Positions 42,872 through 51,140 of a stretch of 64,000 bases of DNA are shown piece by piece. A program made the translations under genes and the position numbers. Source of the stretch: Marivita sp051251565 (lineage in GTDB: Bacteria; Pseudomonadota; Alphaproteobacteria; Rhodobacterales; Rhodobacteraceae); the NCBI RefSeq assembly GCF_051251565.1, contig NZ_JBPOFB010000006.1, positions 1 through 64,000 on the forward strand. The letters run 5' to 3'. Numbering within the stretch: the first letter of the stretch is position 1; each line of letters opens with the position of its first letter. The notes under the pieces are model-generated. The model saw nothing but the letters and a program-made list of their open reading frames with translations. It did not search any database and was not told the DNA's origin.

Positions 42872-43179
42872 TGCGGGTCGTGATCGCAGCGTGTCTGGTT
42901 CTTGCTGGCTGTTCGGCTCAGCAACAGGATCAGATCGCGCGCGATGCGGCGCGGTCGGCGATCACGCCGGTGCTGGTTGACAGATTTCCCGGTGTGCCGC
43001 TTGAACCGGCGTTGAATTGTGTGATCGACACTGCGAACGCTGCGCAAATTCGGGCGCTGGCTTTGGATAGTGTGACAGGCCCAACCCAAAACACGGTGCA
43101 GATCGTGACAGATATCGTCTCGCAACCAGAGACACTGACTTGTCTGGCGGCTGAAGGCCTGCCAGCTTTGCTTCGCTAA
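42871..43179 (+). CDS. Small lipoprotein gene inserted between sdhA and sdhB
   Basis: The 102-residue product has a lipoprotein signal peptide with lipobox LAGC, Cys14 being the acylated residue, and a short mature domain with two further cysteines (CVIDTAN and LTCLAAEG). It overlaps the sdhA stop by one base and ends 10 bp before sdhB, so it is translated within the sdh operon. Similar small proteins recur at this place in Rhodobacterales as I recall, but I know no function; a role in complex II is conjecture. Confidence 0.72.
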   Translation: MRVVIAACLVLAGCSAQQQDQIARDAARSAITPVLVDRFPGVPLEPALNCVIDTANAAQIRALALDSVTGPTQNTVQIVTDIVSQPETLTCLAAEGLPALLR

Positions 43180-43189
43180 GGAGAGAGAC

Positions 43190-43969
43190 ATGGTTCAACT
43201 GACGCTCCCCAAGAATTCGACCATCCGCACGGGCAAAACCTGGCCCAAGCCGGAAGGTGCCACCAATGTGCGTAAGTTCAGCATCTACCGCTGGAACCCG
43301 GATGACGGAAAGAACCCGCAAGTGGACACGTATTTCGTGGACATGGACAAATGCGGCCCGATGGTTCTGGACGCTCTGATCAAGATCAAGAGTGATATTG
43401 ACCCGACGCTGACCTTCCGCCGGTCCTGCCGCGAAGGGATCTGCGGGTCGTGTGCGATGAACATCGACGGCATCAACACGCTGGCCTGCATTTACGGGCT
43501 GGACGAGGTGAAGGGCGATGTGAAGATCTATCCGCTGCCGCACATGCCGGTGGTCAAAGACCTGATCCCCGATCTGACGCATTTCTATGCGCAGCATGCG
43601 TCGATCATGCCGTGGCTTGAGACCAAGACGAACCGCCCCGCCAAGGAGTGGAAGCAGTCCGTCGATGATCGCAAAAAGCTGGACGGTCTGTACGAATGTG
43701 TGATGTGCGCGTGTTGCACAACGTCCTGCCCATCCTATTGGTGGAACGGTGATCGTTACCTTGGACCAGCCGCGTTGTTGCATGCGTATCGCTGGATCAT
43801 CGACAGCCGCGATGAGGCAACCGGTGAACGGTTGGACGAGTTGGAAGATCCGTTCAAGCTCTATCGCTGCCACACGATCATGAACTGCGCCAAGACCTGC
43901 CCCAAGGGTCTGAACCCGGCCAAGGCGATTGCAGAGATCAAGAAGATGATGGTCGAACGCCACGTGTGA
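43190..43969 (+). CDS. sdhB: Succinate dehydrogenase iron-sulfur subunit
   Basis: The 259-residue subunit passes electrons from flavin to quinone through three clusters: CREGICGSCAMN with a downstream Cys for [2Fe-2S], CVMCACCTTSCPSYWW for [4Fe-4S], and CHTIMNCAKTCPKGLNP for the remaining cluster ligands. It is followed by hairpins that likely end the operon. Confidence 0.95.
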   Translation: MVQLTLPKNSTIRTGKTWPKPEGATNVRKFSIYRWNPDDGKNPQVDTYFVDMDKCGPMVLDALIKIKSDIDPTLTFRRSCREGICGSCAMNIDGINTLACIYGLDEVKGDVKIYPLPHMPVVKDLIPDLTHFYAQHASIMPWLETKTNRPAKEWKQSVDDRKKLDGLYECVMCACCTTSCPSYWWNGDRYLGPAALLHAYRWIIDSRDEATGERLDELEDPFKLYRCHTIMNCAKTCPKGLNPAKAIAEIKKMMVERHV

Positions 43970-43996
43970 TGTCGGGTTAAACCCGACCACAGACCC

Positions 43997-44027
43997 GTCT
44001 GGCGCGCCGTCCCCGCGCGCGCCAGAC
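43997..44027 (+). terminator. Hairpin ending the sdh operon
   Basis: An 11-bp perfect stem GTCTGGCGCGC (43997-44007) with GCGCGCCAGAC (44017-44027) lies 28 bp after sdhB and is followed by a mildly T-rich stretch. A smaller GTCGGGTT/AACCCGAC palindrome (43971-43987) precedes it. Confidence 0.6.
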
Positions 44028-44094
44028 CTTGGGTTCATTTCATAAGCGACGTGGCGCGCGTTTTGCGCTAAGATATCGGCCATGCCGTTGGACA

Positions 44095-44565
44095 ATGTCA
44101 CATCATGTGTCGCCGTTCGGCGCGGTATTCACAGGAGTGACCGATATTCCCGCCATCCAACAGATTGTCTATTCTTCGCGGCCTTTTGGCTTTGATGATG
44201 CCATGCTGAACGGGGTCCTTGTGGATGCCCGGCGCTGTAACGCGCGGGACGGTGTGTCTGGAGCGCTGATCTGTCGGCAGGATGTGTATCTGCAATTGCT
44301 CGAAGGGCCTGATGGTATGTTGCAGAACACCTTTGCCCGTATCCAACGGGATGACCGGCATCTTGAGGTAACGATGCGGGCATCCGGGTTTGTTCGGTCG
44401 CGGATGTTCGGGGATTGGACGATGTTCCATGATCCGGCGAAATCGCGGATTTGGTCAGCCGCCGAAGTCGCGGATGGGGCGCTGGATCGGGCAAGTTCAG
44501 AGGATTACATCAAGATTTTTGAACAGCTGGCCGAGGATGCCAATTTGTCCGACCGCGGTGCGTAG
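44095..44565 (+). CDS. BLUF-domain blue-light sensor
   Basis: The 156-residue protein is essentially a lone BLUF domain that binds FAD and changes hydrogen bonding under blue light. The key residues are present: Tyr26 in IVYSS, Asn49 in ARRCNARDGVSGAL, Gln67 in VYLQLLEG, and the Trp108/Met110 pair in DWTM. There is no output domain, so it must act through a partner, as in short BLUF proteins. The start is uncertain; an upstream in-frame ATG at 44029 would add 22 residues. Confidence 0.85.
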   Translation: MSHHVSPFGAVFTGVTDIPAIQQIVYSSRPFGFDDAMLNGVLVDARRCNARDGVSGALICRQDVYLQLLEGPDGMLQNTFARIQRDDRHLEVTMRASGFVRSRMFGDWTMFHDPAKSRIWSAAEVADGALDRASSEDYIKIFEQLAEDANLSDRGA

Positions 44566-44650
44566 CGGCGGCGCTGGTTGGCTGGCGTGCGCGTGAACGC
44601 CGTTTGGTGTCTGCTTGCATCGCGGACTAAACCCTGACTACACCACGCCC

Positions 44651-44857
44651 ATGCCTATCTTGTGGATCCTTCTTTTGATCGGTGTGCTGGCCTATGCATA
44701 TTGGCGGCGCAAGTCGACGACGTTGACGCGCGCGTGTCGGTGGCGGCAGACTGCGCCGGGGCAATGGCGGTGTGCATTCTGCGGGGCGCAAACCGCGTCA
44801 GGCGTGGCACCTTTGGATTGCCTGCGGCCCGAAAACGGTGGATCGAAAAAAATGTGA
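44651..44857 (+). CDS. Small membrane protein with a zinc-ribbon-like Cys motif
   Basis: The 68-residue frame encodes one N-terminal membrane helix (ILWILLLIGVLAYAYW), a basic stretch and CAFCGA followed by another cysteine in LDC, a compact metal-binding pattern. I do not recognise the family. Its stop lies at the foot of the hairpin that begins the ornithine decarboxylase leader. Confidence 0.55.
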   Translation: MPILWILLLIGVLAYAYWRRKSTTLTRACRWRQTAPGQWRCAFCGAQTASGVAPLDCLRPENGGSKKM

Positions 44858-45057
44858 GTCGGACAAATAATTTCTATTGCGCCGACTCAAATTCGACTCC
44901 ATATGCGCGAATATAGACGCCAACGCACGCGCCTCTGGCGAGGTGGGCAAGCAGAAGAATGCACCCACGCGGTTTACGTAGCGACGGTAACGTCTCCCCT
45001 GGAACTGAGCGGTCTGCGCCGAGTAATCGGAATGGCCGGGTCTGTTGGAGATGACCA
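44855..45057 (+). ncRNA. Structured leader RNA upstream of ornithine decarboxylase (speF-motif candidate)
   Basis: The ~200-nt leader has several potential helices: TGAGTCGG/CCGACTCA (44855-44889), GTGGG/CCCAC (44943-44968), GACG-GTAA-CGTC (44983-44994), and CCGA-GTAA-TCGG (45019-45030) enclosed by GGTC/GGCC (45011-45037). Two GUAA tetraloops close together are typical of structured RNA. Alphaproteobacterial ornithine decarboxylase genes are known to carry a cis-regulatory speF RNA motif; I cannot confirm the match without a covariance search. Confidence 0.55.
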
Positions 45058-46227
45058 ATGAACGCATACGTAAACGGGCTTTTCGCCTGTGAAGAAACAT
45101 CTGTGTCTCGTGCTGAGTCCTTTATCCTCAGCCACCGATTTGAGCGTCCGACGCTTGTGATCGACACCCATGCCGTTGCGCGCCAATATGCGGCACTGGC
45201 ACAGGGTTTGGGCCGCGCCCGCATCCACTATGCGGTCAAGGCAAACCCCGCCCCCGAGATCCTGCGCACGCTGGTCGGGCTTGGCAGCAACTTCGACGCC
45301 GCCTCGCGCCCCGAGATCGAGATGTGTTTGGACGCAGGTGCGGATGCGTCGCGGATTTCCTTTGGCAACACCATCAAACGTCCGTCGGACATTGCTTGGG
45401 CGCATGGGATTGGAATTACCCATTTCGCGGCCGATTCCGAGGAAGAGTTGCACAAGCTGGCGCAGCACGCACCGGGTGCAGAGGTGTATATCCGCCTGAT
45501 CGTTGGGTCATTGCAGGCCGATTGGCCGTTGTCGCGCAAGTTTGGCTGCGCGTTGGACAAGACGCCGTCGCTGTTCCGGTTGGCGGTTGATCTGGGCCTC
45601 AAGCCTGTGGGTCTGTCGTTCCATGTTGGATCGCAGACACGCCGCGCCGAGATGTGGGCAGAGACGCTTGATCAGGTGGCCGAGGTTTGGCACGGGCTCA
45701 AGGCGGATGGGTTTGACCTGACGCTGCTTAATATCGGTGGCGGTTTCCCGGCGTTCTACGGTCAAGAGCTTGACGCGCCGCAGACCTACGCCAGTGCCGT
45801 GATGCGCCAGTTGCACGATAAATTCGGCGATATCCCCGAGATCATGGCAGAGCCGGGTCGCGGTCTGGTGGCCGAAGCGGGTGCCATTGCCGCCGAGGTG
45901 CTGCTGGTCTCGCGCAAGTCTGACAGTGATTTGCATCGTTGGGTGTATCTGGATATCGGCAAGTTTTCGGGTCTGGCCGAAACCATGGACGAGGCGATCC
46001 GTTACCAGTTCATCACCGAGCGTGACCACGAGCCGACCGGGACGTGTATCCTTGCGGGGCCGTCCTGTGACAGTGCGGATGTGCTTTATGAAAAGCAGCC
46101 TGTGCAATTGCCGCTGGGCCTGCAATCCGGCGACCGGATCATTATCCGCAATTGCGGTGCGTATACGTCGACCTATGCGTCGGTTGGGTTTAACGGTTTC
46201 CCGCCGCTCGATGTGATTGCGATCTGA
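45058..46227 (+). CDS. Ornithine (lysine) decarboxylase, alanine-racemase-fold type
   Basis: The 389-residue PLP enzyme belongs to the fold-III eukaryotic-type ornithine decarboxylases: the PLP lysine is Lys61 in YAVKANPAPEIL, followed by FDAASRPEIE, HVGSQTRR, GGGFPAFY, EPGRGLVAEAG and the active-site cysteine in GPSCDSADVLYE. It makes putrescine, the first step of polyamine synthesis. It is preceded by a long structured leader without any other gene, suggesting polyamine feedback on its expression. Confidence 0.88.
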   Translation: MNAYVNGLFACEETSVSRAESFILSHRFERPTLVIDTHAVARQYAALAQGLGRARIHYAVKANPAPEILRTLVGLGSNFDAASRPEIEMCLDAGADASRISFGNTIKRPSDIAWAHGIGITHFAADSEEELHKLAQHAPGAEVYIRLIVGSLQADWPLSRKFGCALDKTPSLFRLAVDLGLKPVGLSFHVGSQTRRAEMWAETLDQVAEVWHGLKADGFDLTLLNIGGGFPAFYGQELDAPQTYASAVMRQLHDKFGDIPEIMAEPGRGLVAEAGAIAAEVLLVSRKSDSDLHRWVYLDIGKFSGLAETMDEAIRYQFITERDHEPTGTCILAGPSCDSADVLYEKQPVQLPLGLQSGDRIIIRNCGAYTSTYASVGFNGFPPLDVIAI

Positions 46228-46360
46228 CACGTCCTCTCCGAGCGCGCGCTTTGTGGTGCGCGTTCGGTTTTGCATATTTTCGAAAAAGAGAAGAGGGAAC
46301 GGGCTTGCGCCTGTGCTCACTCTGCGGTCCTTTGGCCTTCTGGATGAAAGGACCTTGCCC

Positions 46361-47212
46361 ATGATCCCTGCCCCTGATGATGCCGATGCCCGCCGCGCTG
46401 TTGCGCCGGTGATCTGCTATCCGAACGACAGTTTGCCGATCCCAGACCTTGGGCTTTATGCGCAGGCCCTGGCGGGGGCTTTGGTGGTGGATGTGGCGGT
46501 GGCCGCACCGCGCGAGGCCTGTGCGTTTCGGGTGCCCGCCGGATCGTTCTTTCGGATCATGAGCGTTGACGGGCCGCAGGTTGGGGACCTTAATCTGTGG
46601 AACGCTGGGGATTTGTCGGAACGGTTCTATTCCGGCAAGACCCGCGCGCTGCACGGCACGCATGTGACGACAGGCGAGCGGCTTTGGTCATCTTTCCCAA
46701 CGCTGCGGCCGATGGCGACCATCGTGGAGGACACGTTGGGCTGGTACGGGATCGACGCCTATGGCGGGTCGATGCATGACGTGATCGGGACGCGGTGTGA
46801 TCCCTATACGGGCAATTTGCTATCAGGTGTGCAGTATCATCATTGCTGCCATTCCAACCTGACGCGGGCATTGGCGGAGGCGACGGGTTTGTCCTTGGCC
46901 GAGGCGGAACCGCATGTGCATGATGTTCTGAACGTGTTCATGTGCACCGGGTTCACGCGCGATACGGGCCAGTATTTCATGAAGGCGAGCCCGGTGCGGC
47001 CGGGCGATCATCTGACGTTCTTTGCCGAAATTGATTTGCTGGGGGCCTTGTCGGCCTGTCCGGGAGGCGATTGTTCGGCAGAGCACACCAGTGATGTTGC
47101 GGTGTGCCATCCTTTGCGGGTCGAGGTGTTGGCCCCAGCTGAGGGTTCTCTTGCCGGATGGATGCCGCCGTCTGTCAACGGCTATGACCGCAGCCACGGT
47201 CGCAGTGCCTAG
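46361..47212 (+). CDS. DUF1989 / urea carboxylase-associated family protein
   Basis: The 283-residue protein resembles the DUF1989 family, whose members accompany urea carboxylase: PAGSFFRIMSVDGPQVGDLNLWNAGD, then the histidine/cysteine-rich centre GTRCDPYTG, YHHCCHSNLT, HDVLNVFMCTGF, and the late CPGGDCSAEH. The conserved His/Cys set suggests a metal site. I use ATG 46361, preceded by AAAGGA. No urea carboxylase gene is present, so the role is open. Confidence 0.8.
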   Translation: MIPAPDDADARRAVAPVICYPNDSLPIPDLGLYAQALAGALVVDVAVAAPREACAFRVPAGSFFRIMSVDGPQVGDLNLWNAGDLSERFYSGKTRALHGTHVTTGERLWSSFPTLRPMATIVEDTLGWYGIDAYGGSMHDVIGTRCDPYTGNLLSGVQYHHCCHSNLTRALAEATGLSLAEAEPHVHDVLNVFMCTGFTRDTGQYFMKASPVRPGDHLTFFAEIDLLGALSACPGGDCSAEHTSDVAVCHPLRVEVLAPAEGSLAGWMPPSVNGYDRSHGRSA

Positions 47213-47832
47213 TCCGAGGGTGTCGCCTTGTCGTGTGGATGCGTGACAACGATCGTCCAATGCATCAGGTAGTGCAGGGCGATGGGGCCGAGTGTGATGG
47301 CCAGCACCCAATCGAAGGCGGAGCCGTACCGAGCGGCAGTTTCGTTCAGCAGGATCAAGGCCACCAGCCGGGCAATATGCCAATTCGCGGCGTTGCGTTG
47401 GCCCACATCCCAGTCGCGCGCAAACCATCCGATCTTGTCGCCACCGCGAAGCATATAGACCACCAGCACGAACAGGCCGAGATAGATGGCTATTCCAAGG
47501 CTCAGCGCGGTTTGTGCGGCGTCGAGCGATGGCAGGGACATCACCCCAGCATAAGTGGCCAGACTGATCAGAATAATTTTGTCGCCTGCATTGGTGATTC
47601 CAATGCGGTCGAACATCTGAAGCGAGTCAGGGAGTTTGACGGCAATCACGGCCACATGGCCAAACAGCGCGCACATGACGGGAAGAACCAACCCGACTTG
47701 ATCGAGCGTGCTGTAGTGATGCGACGTCAGGGTGAAGAGCGACAAGGTGACCACGCTGAACAGGAACAACATGCGCGGGATGGGCACCCGGCTTGTCAGC
47801 AAAACATAAATGGAGGTGACCCAATCTGGCAT
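47209..47832 (-). CDS. Hypothetical multi-pass membrane protein
   Basis: The 207-residue frame has about five hydrophobic helices (for example PRMLFLFSVVTLSLFTLTS and LSLGIAIYLGLFVLVVYMLRG) and a short charged C-terminus. I know no family for it. The start is uncertain: upstream in-frame ATGs extend to 47916, into the end of deoD. It overlaps the convergent DUF1989 gene by 4 bp. Confidence 0.6.
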   Translation of the reverse strand: MPDWVTSIYVLLTSRVPIPRMLFLFSVVTLSLFTLTSHHYSTLDQVGLVLPVMCALFGHVAVIAVKLPDSLQMFDRIGITNAGDKIILISLATYAGVMSLPSLDAAQTALSLGIAIYLGLFVLVVYMLRGGDKIGWFARDWDVGQRNAANWHIARLVALILLNETAARYGSAFDWVLAITLGPIALHYLMHWTIVVTHPHDKATPSD

Positions 47833-47912
47833 ACGCAAATGTGTGCCAGAACAATGTGGCGGCATTTGGAAATGTAGCGCATGGCGCGGAATATTTTTCC
47901 GCGCCATGCAAT

Positions 47913-48629
47913 TCATTTTTGCGTTGGGGCAAATGCCGCTGTTAACGCGATTTCAACCATTTCACCGAAGCTGCGCTCGCGGTCTGCTGAGGGAAGCGCT
48001 TCGCCGGTCTGCAAATGGTCTGACACCGTCAAAACGGCAAGTGCGCGCACGGAATAGCGGGCCGCAAGATTGTAAAGCTCCGCTGCTTCCATTTCGACGC
48101 CAAGAATTCCGTGCCGTGTCATCTGTTCGTTAAGATCGGGACGTTCATCGTAGAACACGTCTGACGAATAAATCCCGCCGATATGGGTTTTGGTGCCTTT
48201 CGCCGCGGCGGCGTCAGCGGCTGCACGCAATAGTCCCCAATCTGCGCAGGGCGCGAAATTCAATTCCTTGAAAATGCCCGAAGACGGGCTCGACAAGGTG
48301 GAGGCGGTCATTGCGAGGATTACATCCCGAATGCCGACATTGGGTTGCATCCCGCCGCATGATCCAATCCGGATCAGGGTTTTTGCCCCATAGTCACGGA
48401 TCAGTTCATTGGCGTAGATCGACAGGGATGGCATGCCCATACCGGAGCCTTGAAGGGTGACGCGGTTCCCTTTCCAAGTGCCGGTAAACCCAAGCATTCC
48501 GCGCACATCGTTCACAAGCTGCGGGTTTTCAAGAAGGGTTTCCGCCGCCCATTTCGCGCGGTAGGGATCACCAGGCAAAAGAACGGTTTCCGCGATCTCG
48601 CCTGGTTTGGCTCCGATATGGACTGTCAT
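47913..48629 (-). CDS. deoD: Purine-nucleoside phosphorylase
   Basis: The 238-residue enzyme splits purine nucleosides with phosphate for salvage. It is a hexameric-type DeoD: MTVHIGAKPGEIAETVLLPGDPYRAKW at the start, SGMGMPS, GSCGGMQPNVGIRDV, MEAAELYNLAARY, and the catalytic Asp in TVSDHLQTGE. It starts 1 bp after the H-NS-like gene ends. Confidence 0.93.
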   Translation of the reverse strand: MTVHIGAKPGEIAETVLLPGDPYRAKWAAETLLENPQLVNDVRGMLGFTGTWKGNRVTLQGSGMGMPSLSIYANELIRDYGAKTLIRIGSCGGMQPNVGIRDVILAMTASTLSSPSSGIFKELNFAPCADWGLLRAAADAAAAKGTKTHIGGIYSSDVFYDERPDLNEQMTRHGILGVEMEAAELYNLAARYSVRALAVLTVSDHLQTGEALPSADRERSFGEMVEIALTAAFAPTQK

Positions 48630-48630
48630 G

Positions 48631-48942
48631 TCAGATCTTCAGGTCGTCCATGGTCTTCCCAGCGGAAAGGGCGTCATTGACCCAATTCGGTTTACGGCCT
48701 TTTCCGGTCCAGGTTTGTTCCGGGTTGGCCGGGTTGCGAAACTTTGGTTCGCTCTTGGAGCCCTTTTTCGGGGGGCCGCTGAGAAGTTCGTCCAGCGAAA
48801 AGCCGTATTCCTTTGCCGCCGATTCGGCTGCTTTCTTGGCTTCGGTCAGACGACGAGTCTGGATCGTTTTCAACGATTTTTCAGCATCTTTGATAAGCTT
48901 TTTCAGCTCATCTTTGGACATATTGTCTAAATCGAATGTCAT
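48631..48942 (-). CDS. H-NS/HvrA-family nucleoid-associated protein
   Basis: The 103-residue protein has an N-terminal coiled coil for oligomerisation (about residues 8-48) and the C-terminal H-NS DNA-binding motif (TWTGKGRKPNWVNDAL, 77-92). Relatives in Rhodobacter (HvrA/Spb) silence or tune photosynthesis and metabolic genes by binding AT-rich curved DNA. It directly precedes deoD. Confidence 0.9.
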   Translation of the reverse strand: MTFDLDNMSKDELKKLIKDAEKSLKTIQTRRLTEAKKAAESAAKEYGFSLDELLSGPPKKGSKSEPKFRNPANPEQTWTGKGRKPNWVNDALSAGKTMDDLKI

Positions 48943-49075
48943 TAGTCCCTCCGAGACATAATTTGCATGGCATTGGGAATACTCCTCTTTTCTTGCAAGT
49001 CAATTACACGGATGCATTTCGCAATCTATAAGCGATCATTGTGCAAGGCAGAGTTGTTGTGAGAAATGGAATGCG

Positions 49076-49555
49076 TCACATTCCTTCCATTGCCCGCATC
49101 ATCGCTGCCGTAAACCCAGTTTCACTCATGCGATCCAGCAACAAATCAGTCATGCCACATTCGGAATTCACGGAGATCGAAAAGCTTTCTGTAATGCCTT
49201 CTGGAAGAAAATCGATGTCTTCTGAAATTTCTTCAACGCTTTTACCTTCCATTTCCGGGATATACGCTTCCATCGCGTCTAACATTTCGCGGACCTCCGG
49301 GACGCTGGACGCATCAATGAGTTTATTGAGCATGCAGGCACCGGCTTGGCGGTAATCGTCGTCCCAATCGCTGTCAGGCACCGCAGCGCGCAATGGTTCT
49401 GGATCTCCTCCCATGTCTTCGATCATGCGGATCATGGCGTCGAACATGGCCACATTCATGTCTTCGGAAATGGTTTCAAATTGGTCAAGCTGGGATTGAG
49501 CAAACACGCCGGTTGGGAGTGCGCAGATCAGCAGAAGCGGGGCAAAACGAAGCAT
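49076..49555 (-). CDS. Hypothetical secreted protein
   Basis: The 159-residue product has a signal peptide (MLRFAPLLLICALPTGVFAQ, cleavage after FAQ or nearby). The mature protein is strongly acidic and Met-rich and has two cysteines. No family is recognised, although the arrangement recalls DUF2059-type periplasmic proteins. The ATG at 49555 gives the best signal peptide; another ATG lies 18 bp upstream. Confidence 0.62.
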   Translation of the reverse strand: MLRFAPLLLICALPTGVFAQSQLDQFETISEDMNVAMFDAMIRMIEDMGGDPEPLRAAVPDSDWDDDYRQAGACMLNKLIDASSVPEVREMLDAMEAYIPEMEGKSVEEISEDIDFLPEGITESFSISVNSECGMTDLLLDRMSETGFTAAMMRAMEGM

Positions 49556-49697
49556 TACAAATCCTTTTTCCATCTTCGGTCACATCAGTCCGAGACGATG
49601 CTTTTTGAAATGAAATTGTTGACTGACGTGGAAATTTTCGACCAAGTTAAAGGCATAGTTTAAGCTGATTTATAAATATTATTGAAGGAGTGTATCA

Positions 49698-50609
49698 ATG
49701 AAAGTGATTTCTGGCTCTGTTGGACAGGGCGGAGCGAACCGCAAGGCTGATGTCCTGACTGTTCAGATGATGATAAACGCGCATCTGCACAAGATCACTC
49801 CAACGCCAAGACTTGTGGAAGACGGATTGAACGGGCGCAACACGATCGCCGCGATCACAGCGTATCAGCGCCGCGTTCTGGGGGTGCCCATCCCCGACGG
49901 GCGGGTTGACCCCAACGGGCGCACGTTGCAGGCGCTGAATGGTCCTGCCAATAGCGCCGCACCGGGTGGCGACACGGGGTTCTCGTATCTGGGCGGAGAC
50001 TTCGGGTCTACAAGCACGCCGATAAAGTCGACGGTTGTCTATAAGTCGGATTTGGCAGACTGGCGGCGCATCGTTCATGACTATTCGTTCGCGGTCATCG
50101 AGATGGTGATGCAAAACGCCGGAGTGAAGACCGGCGTGATCACCAGCACGATCCGATCTCTCGATATTCAGATTGATACGATGTATACGTATTGCTCCAA
50201 GTCGTGGACCAACAATCAGGACGTGCTTGAGCAATACGAGCTTTATGGGTCTACGGGCGATGAGATCATCAAGGTGTTTGAAGCGAACCGCACAAAGCCC
50301 GAGGCAGAGTGCAAACGGGCGATGAAGGCGCGTGGTGAAGAGTTGGCGCTGCAAGGACGGCGCATTTCGCGGCACATCTGTTCGCCGACCGAATATGCCG
50401 CGCGGAACATCATTGATATTGGTATGGGATCAACCGCTGCTGCGTCACCGGCGACGTATAATGCCGGTGCGATTACAAACGCGATCAAAAAGGCGGTTGC
50501 CGATGGCTATATCGCCAAGTTTGTCGACGAAACGAATATCTCCAACCAGTGTTGGCATCTTGAGATCATTCCTTACGCTGTGCCGCTTGAATTCAAATGG
50601 CCTGCTTGA
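49698..50609 (+). CDS. Peptidoglycan-binding protein with an M15-like peptidase C-terminus
   Basis: The 303-residue protein has an N-terminal PG_binding_1-like segment (about 5-82, with DGLNGRNTIAAITAYQRRVLG). The C-terminal region has the order of motifs of M15 carboxypeptidases: Ser224-x-His226, Asp240 in NIIDIG and Trp-His287-Leu-Glu289. The His-to-Asp spacing is 14 residues instead of the usual 7, so there is an insertion between the zinc ligands. There is no signal peptide, as in phage endolysins and some type VI effectors. The peptidase call is inference. Confidence 0.6.
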   Translation: MKVISGSVGQGGANRKADVLTVQMMINAHLHKITPTPRLVEDGLNGRNTIAAITAYQRRVLGVPIPDGRVDPNGRTLQALNGPANSAAPGGDTGFSYLGGDFGSTSTPIKSTVVYKSDLADWRRIVHDYSFAVIEMVMQNAGVKTGVITSTIRSLDIQIDTMYTYCSKSWTNNQDVLEQYELYGSTGDEIIKVFEANRTKPEAECKRAMKARGEELALQGRRISRHICSPTEYAARNIIDIGMGSTAAASPATYNAGAITNAIKKAVADGYIAKFVDETNISNQCWHLEIIPYAVPLEFKWPA

Positions 50610-51139
50610 GAATTGCAGCGGCGTTGTCGCTGGTGGCGTCGCAGGCTTTGGCGTGTGACGTGCCACTGACTGATTTGCACGATGCGCTTGTGACGGCTGT
50701 GCCCGACGCGCAGGTGATTTCGAGCATGGGGACGTCGCAGTTCGGCGCGGAGCCGATGCGGCGGTATTTGCTGGATTTCGGTGCTGGGCGCACGTTGATG
50801 GTGCTTGAGGAATACAATTGCCGCATCAACAACCTGCGTCTCATGGTTTTGACCCAAGACGCGTCCTTTGCAGAGGGCGACCTGAGGTCAGTCGAGGCCG
50901 TTTTGCAAACTGTGCCCGTTTGGCAGGCGCAGTTTGCAAAGGCGGACCTTACAGGTGCGATTGACGCTTTGGCGCGTGTCGAGGGCGACAATGGCACATC
51001 AGTGACTCTGGTCGTTGATGCGTTCATCGAGGCGGCGTCGCTGACCTCTGAGGCGGTGCTTGTCGCAACGGATGTCAGCGCACCGGGAAGCCCGTTTGCA
51101 CAATCGCTGGTTTTGACGGTCTCGGCGGGCGGTCTCTGA
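50597..51139 (+). CDS. Hypothetical secreted protein
   Basis: The 180-residue frame begins 13 bp inside the end of the previous gene and has a signal peptide (MACLRIAAALSLVASQALAC, cleavage near ALA). The mature domain has two cysteines and no family that I recognise. Overlap suggests coupling to the peptidoglycan-binding protein, so it could be a partner or an immunity-type protein; that is speculative. Confidence 0.6.
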   Translation: MACLRIAAALSLVASQALACDVPLTDLHDALVTAVPDAQVISSMGTSQFGAEPMRRYLLDFGAGRTLMVLEEYNCRINNLRLMVLTQDASFAEGDLRSVEAVLQTVPVWQAQFAKADLTGAIDALARVEGDNGTSVTLVVDAFIEAASLTSEAVLVATDVSAPGSPFAQSLVLTVSAGGL

Positions 51140-51140
51140 C

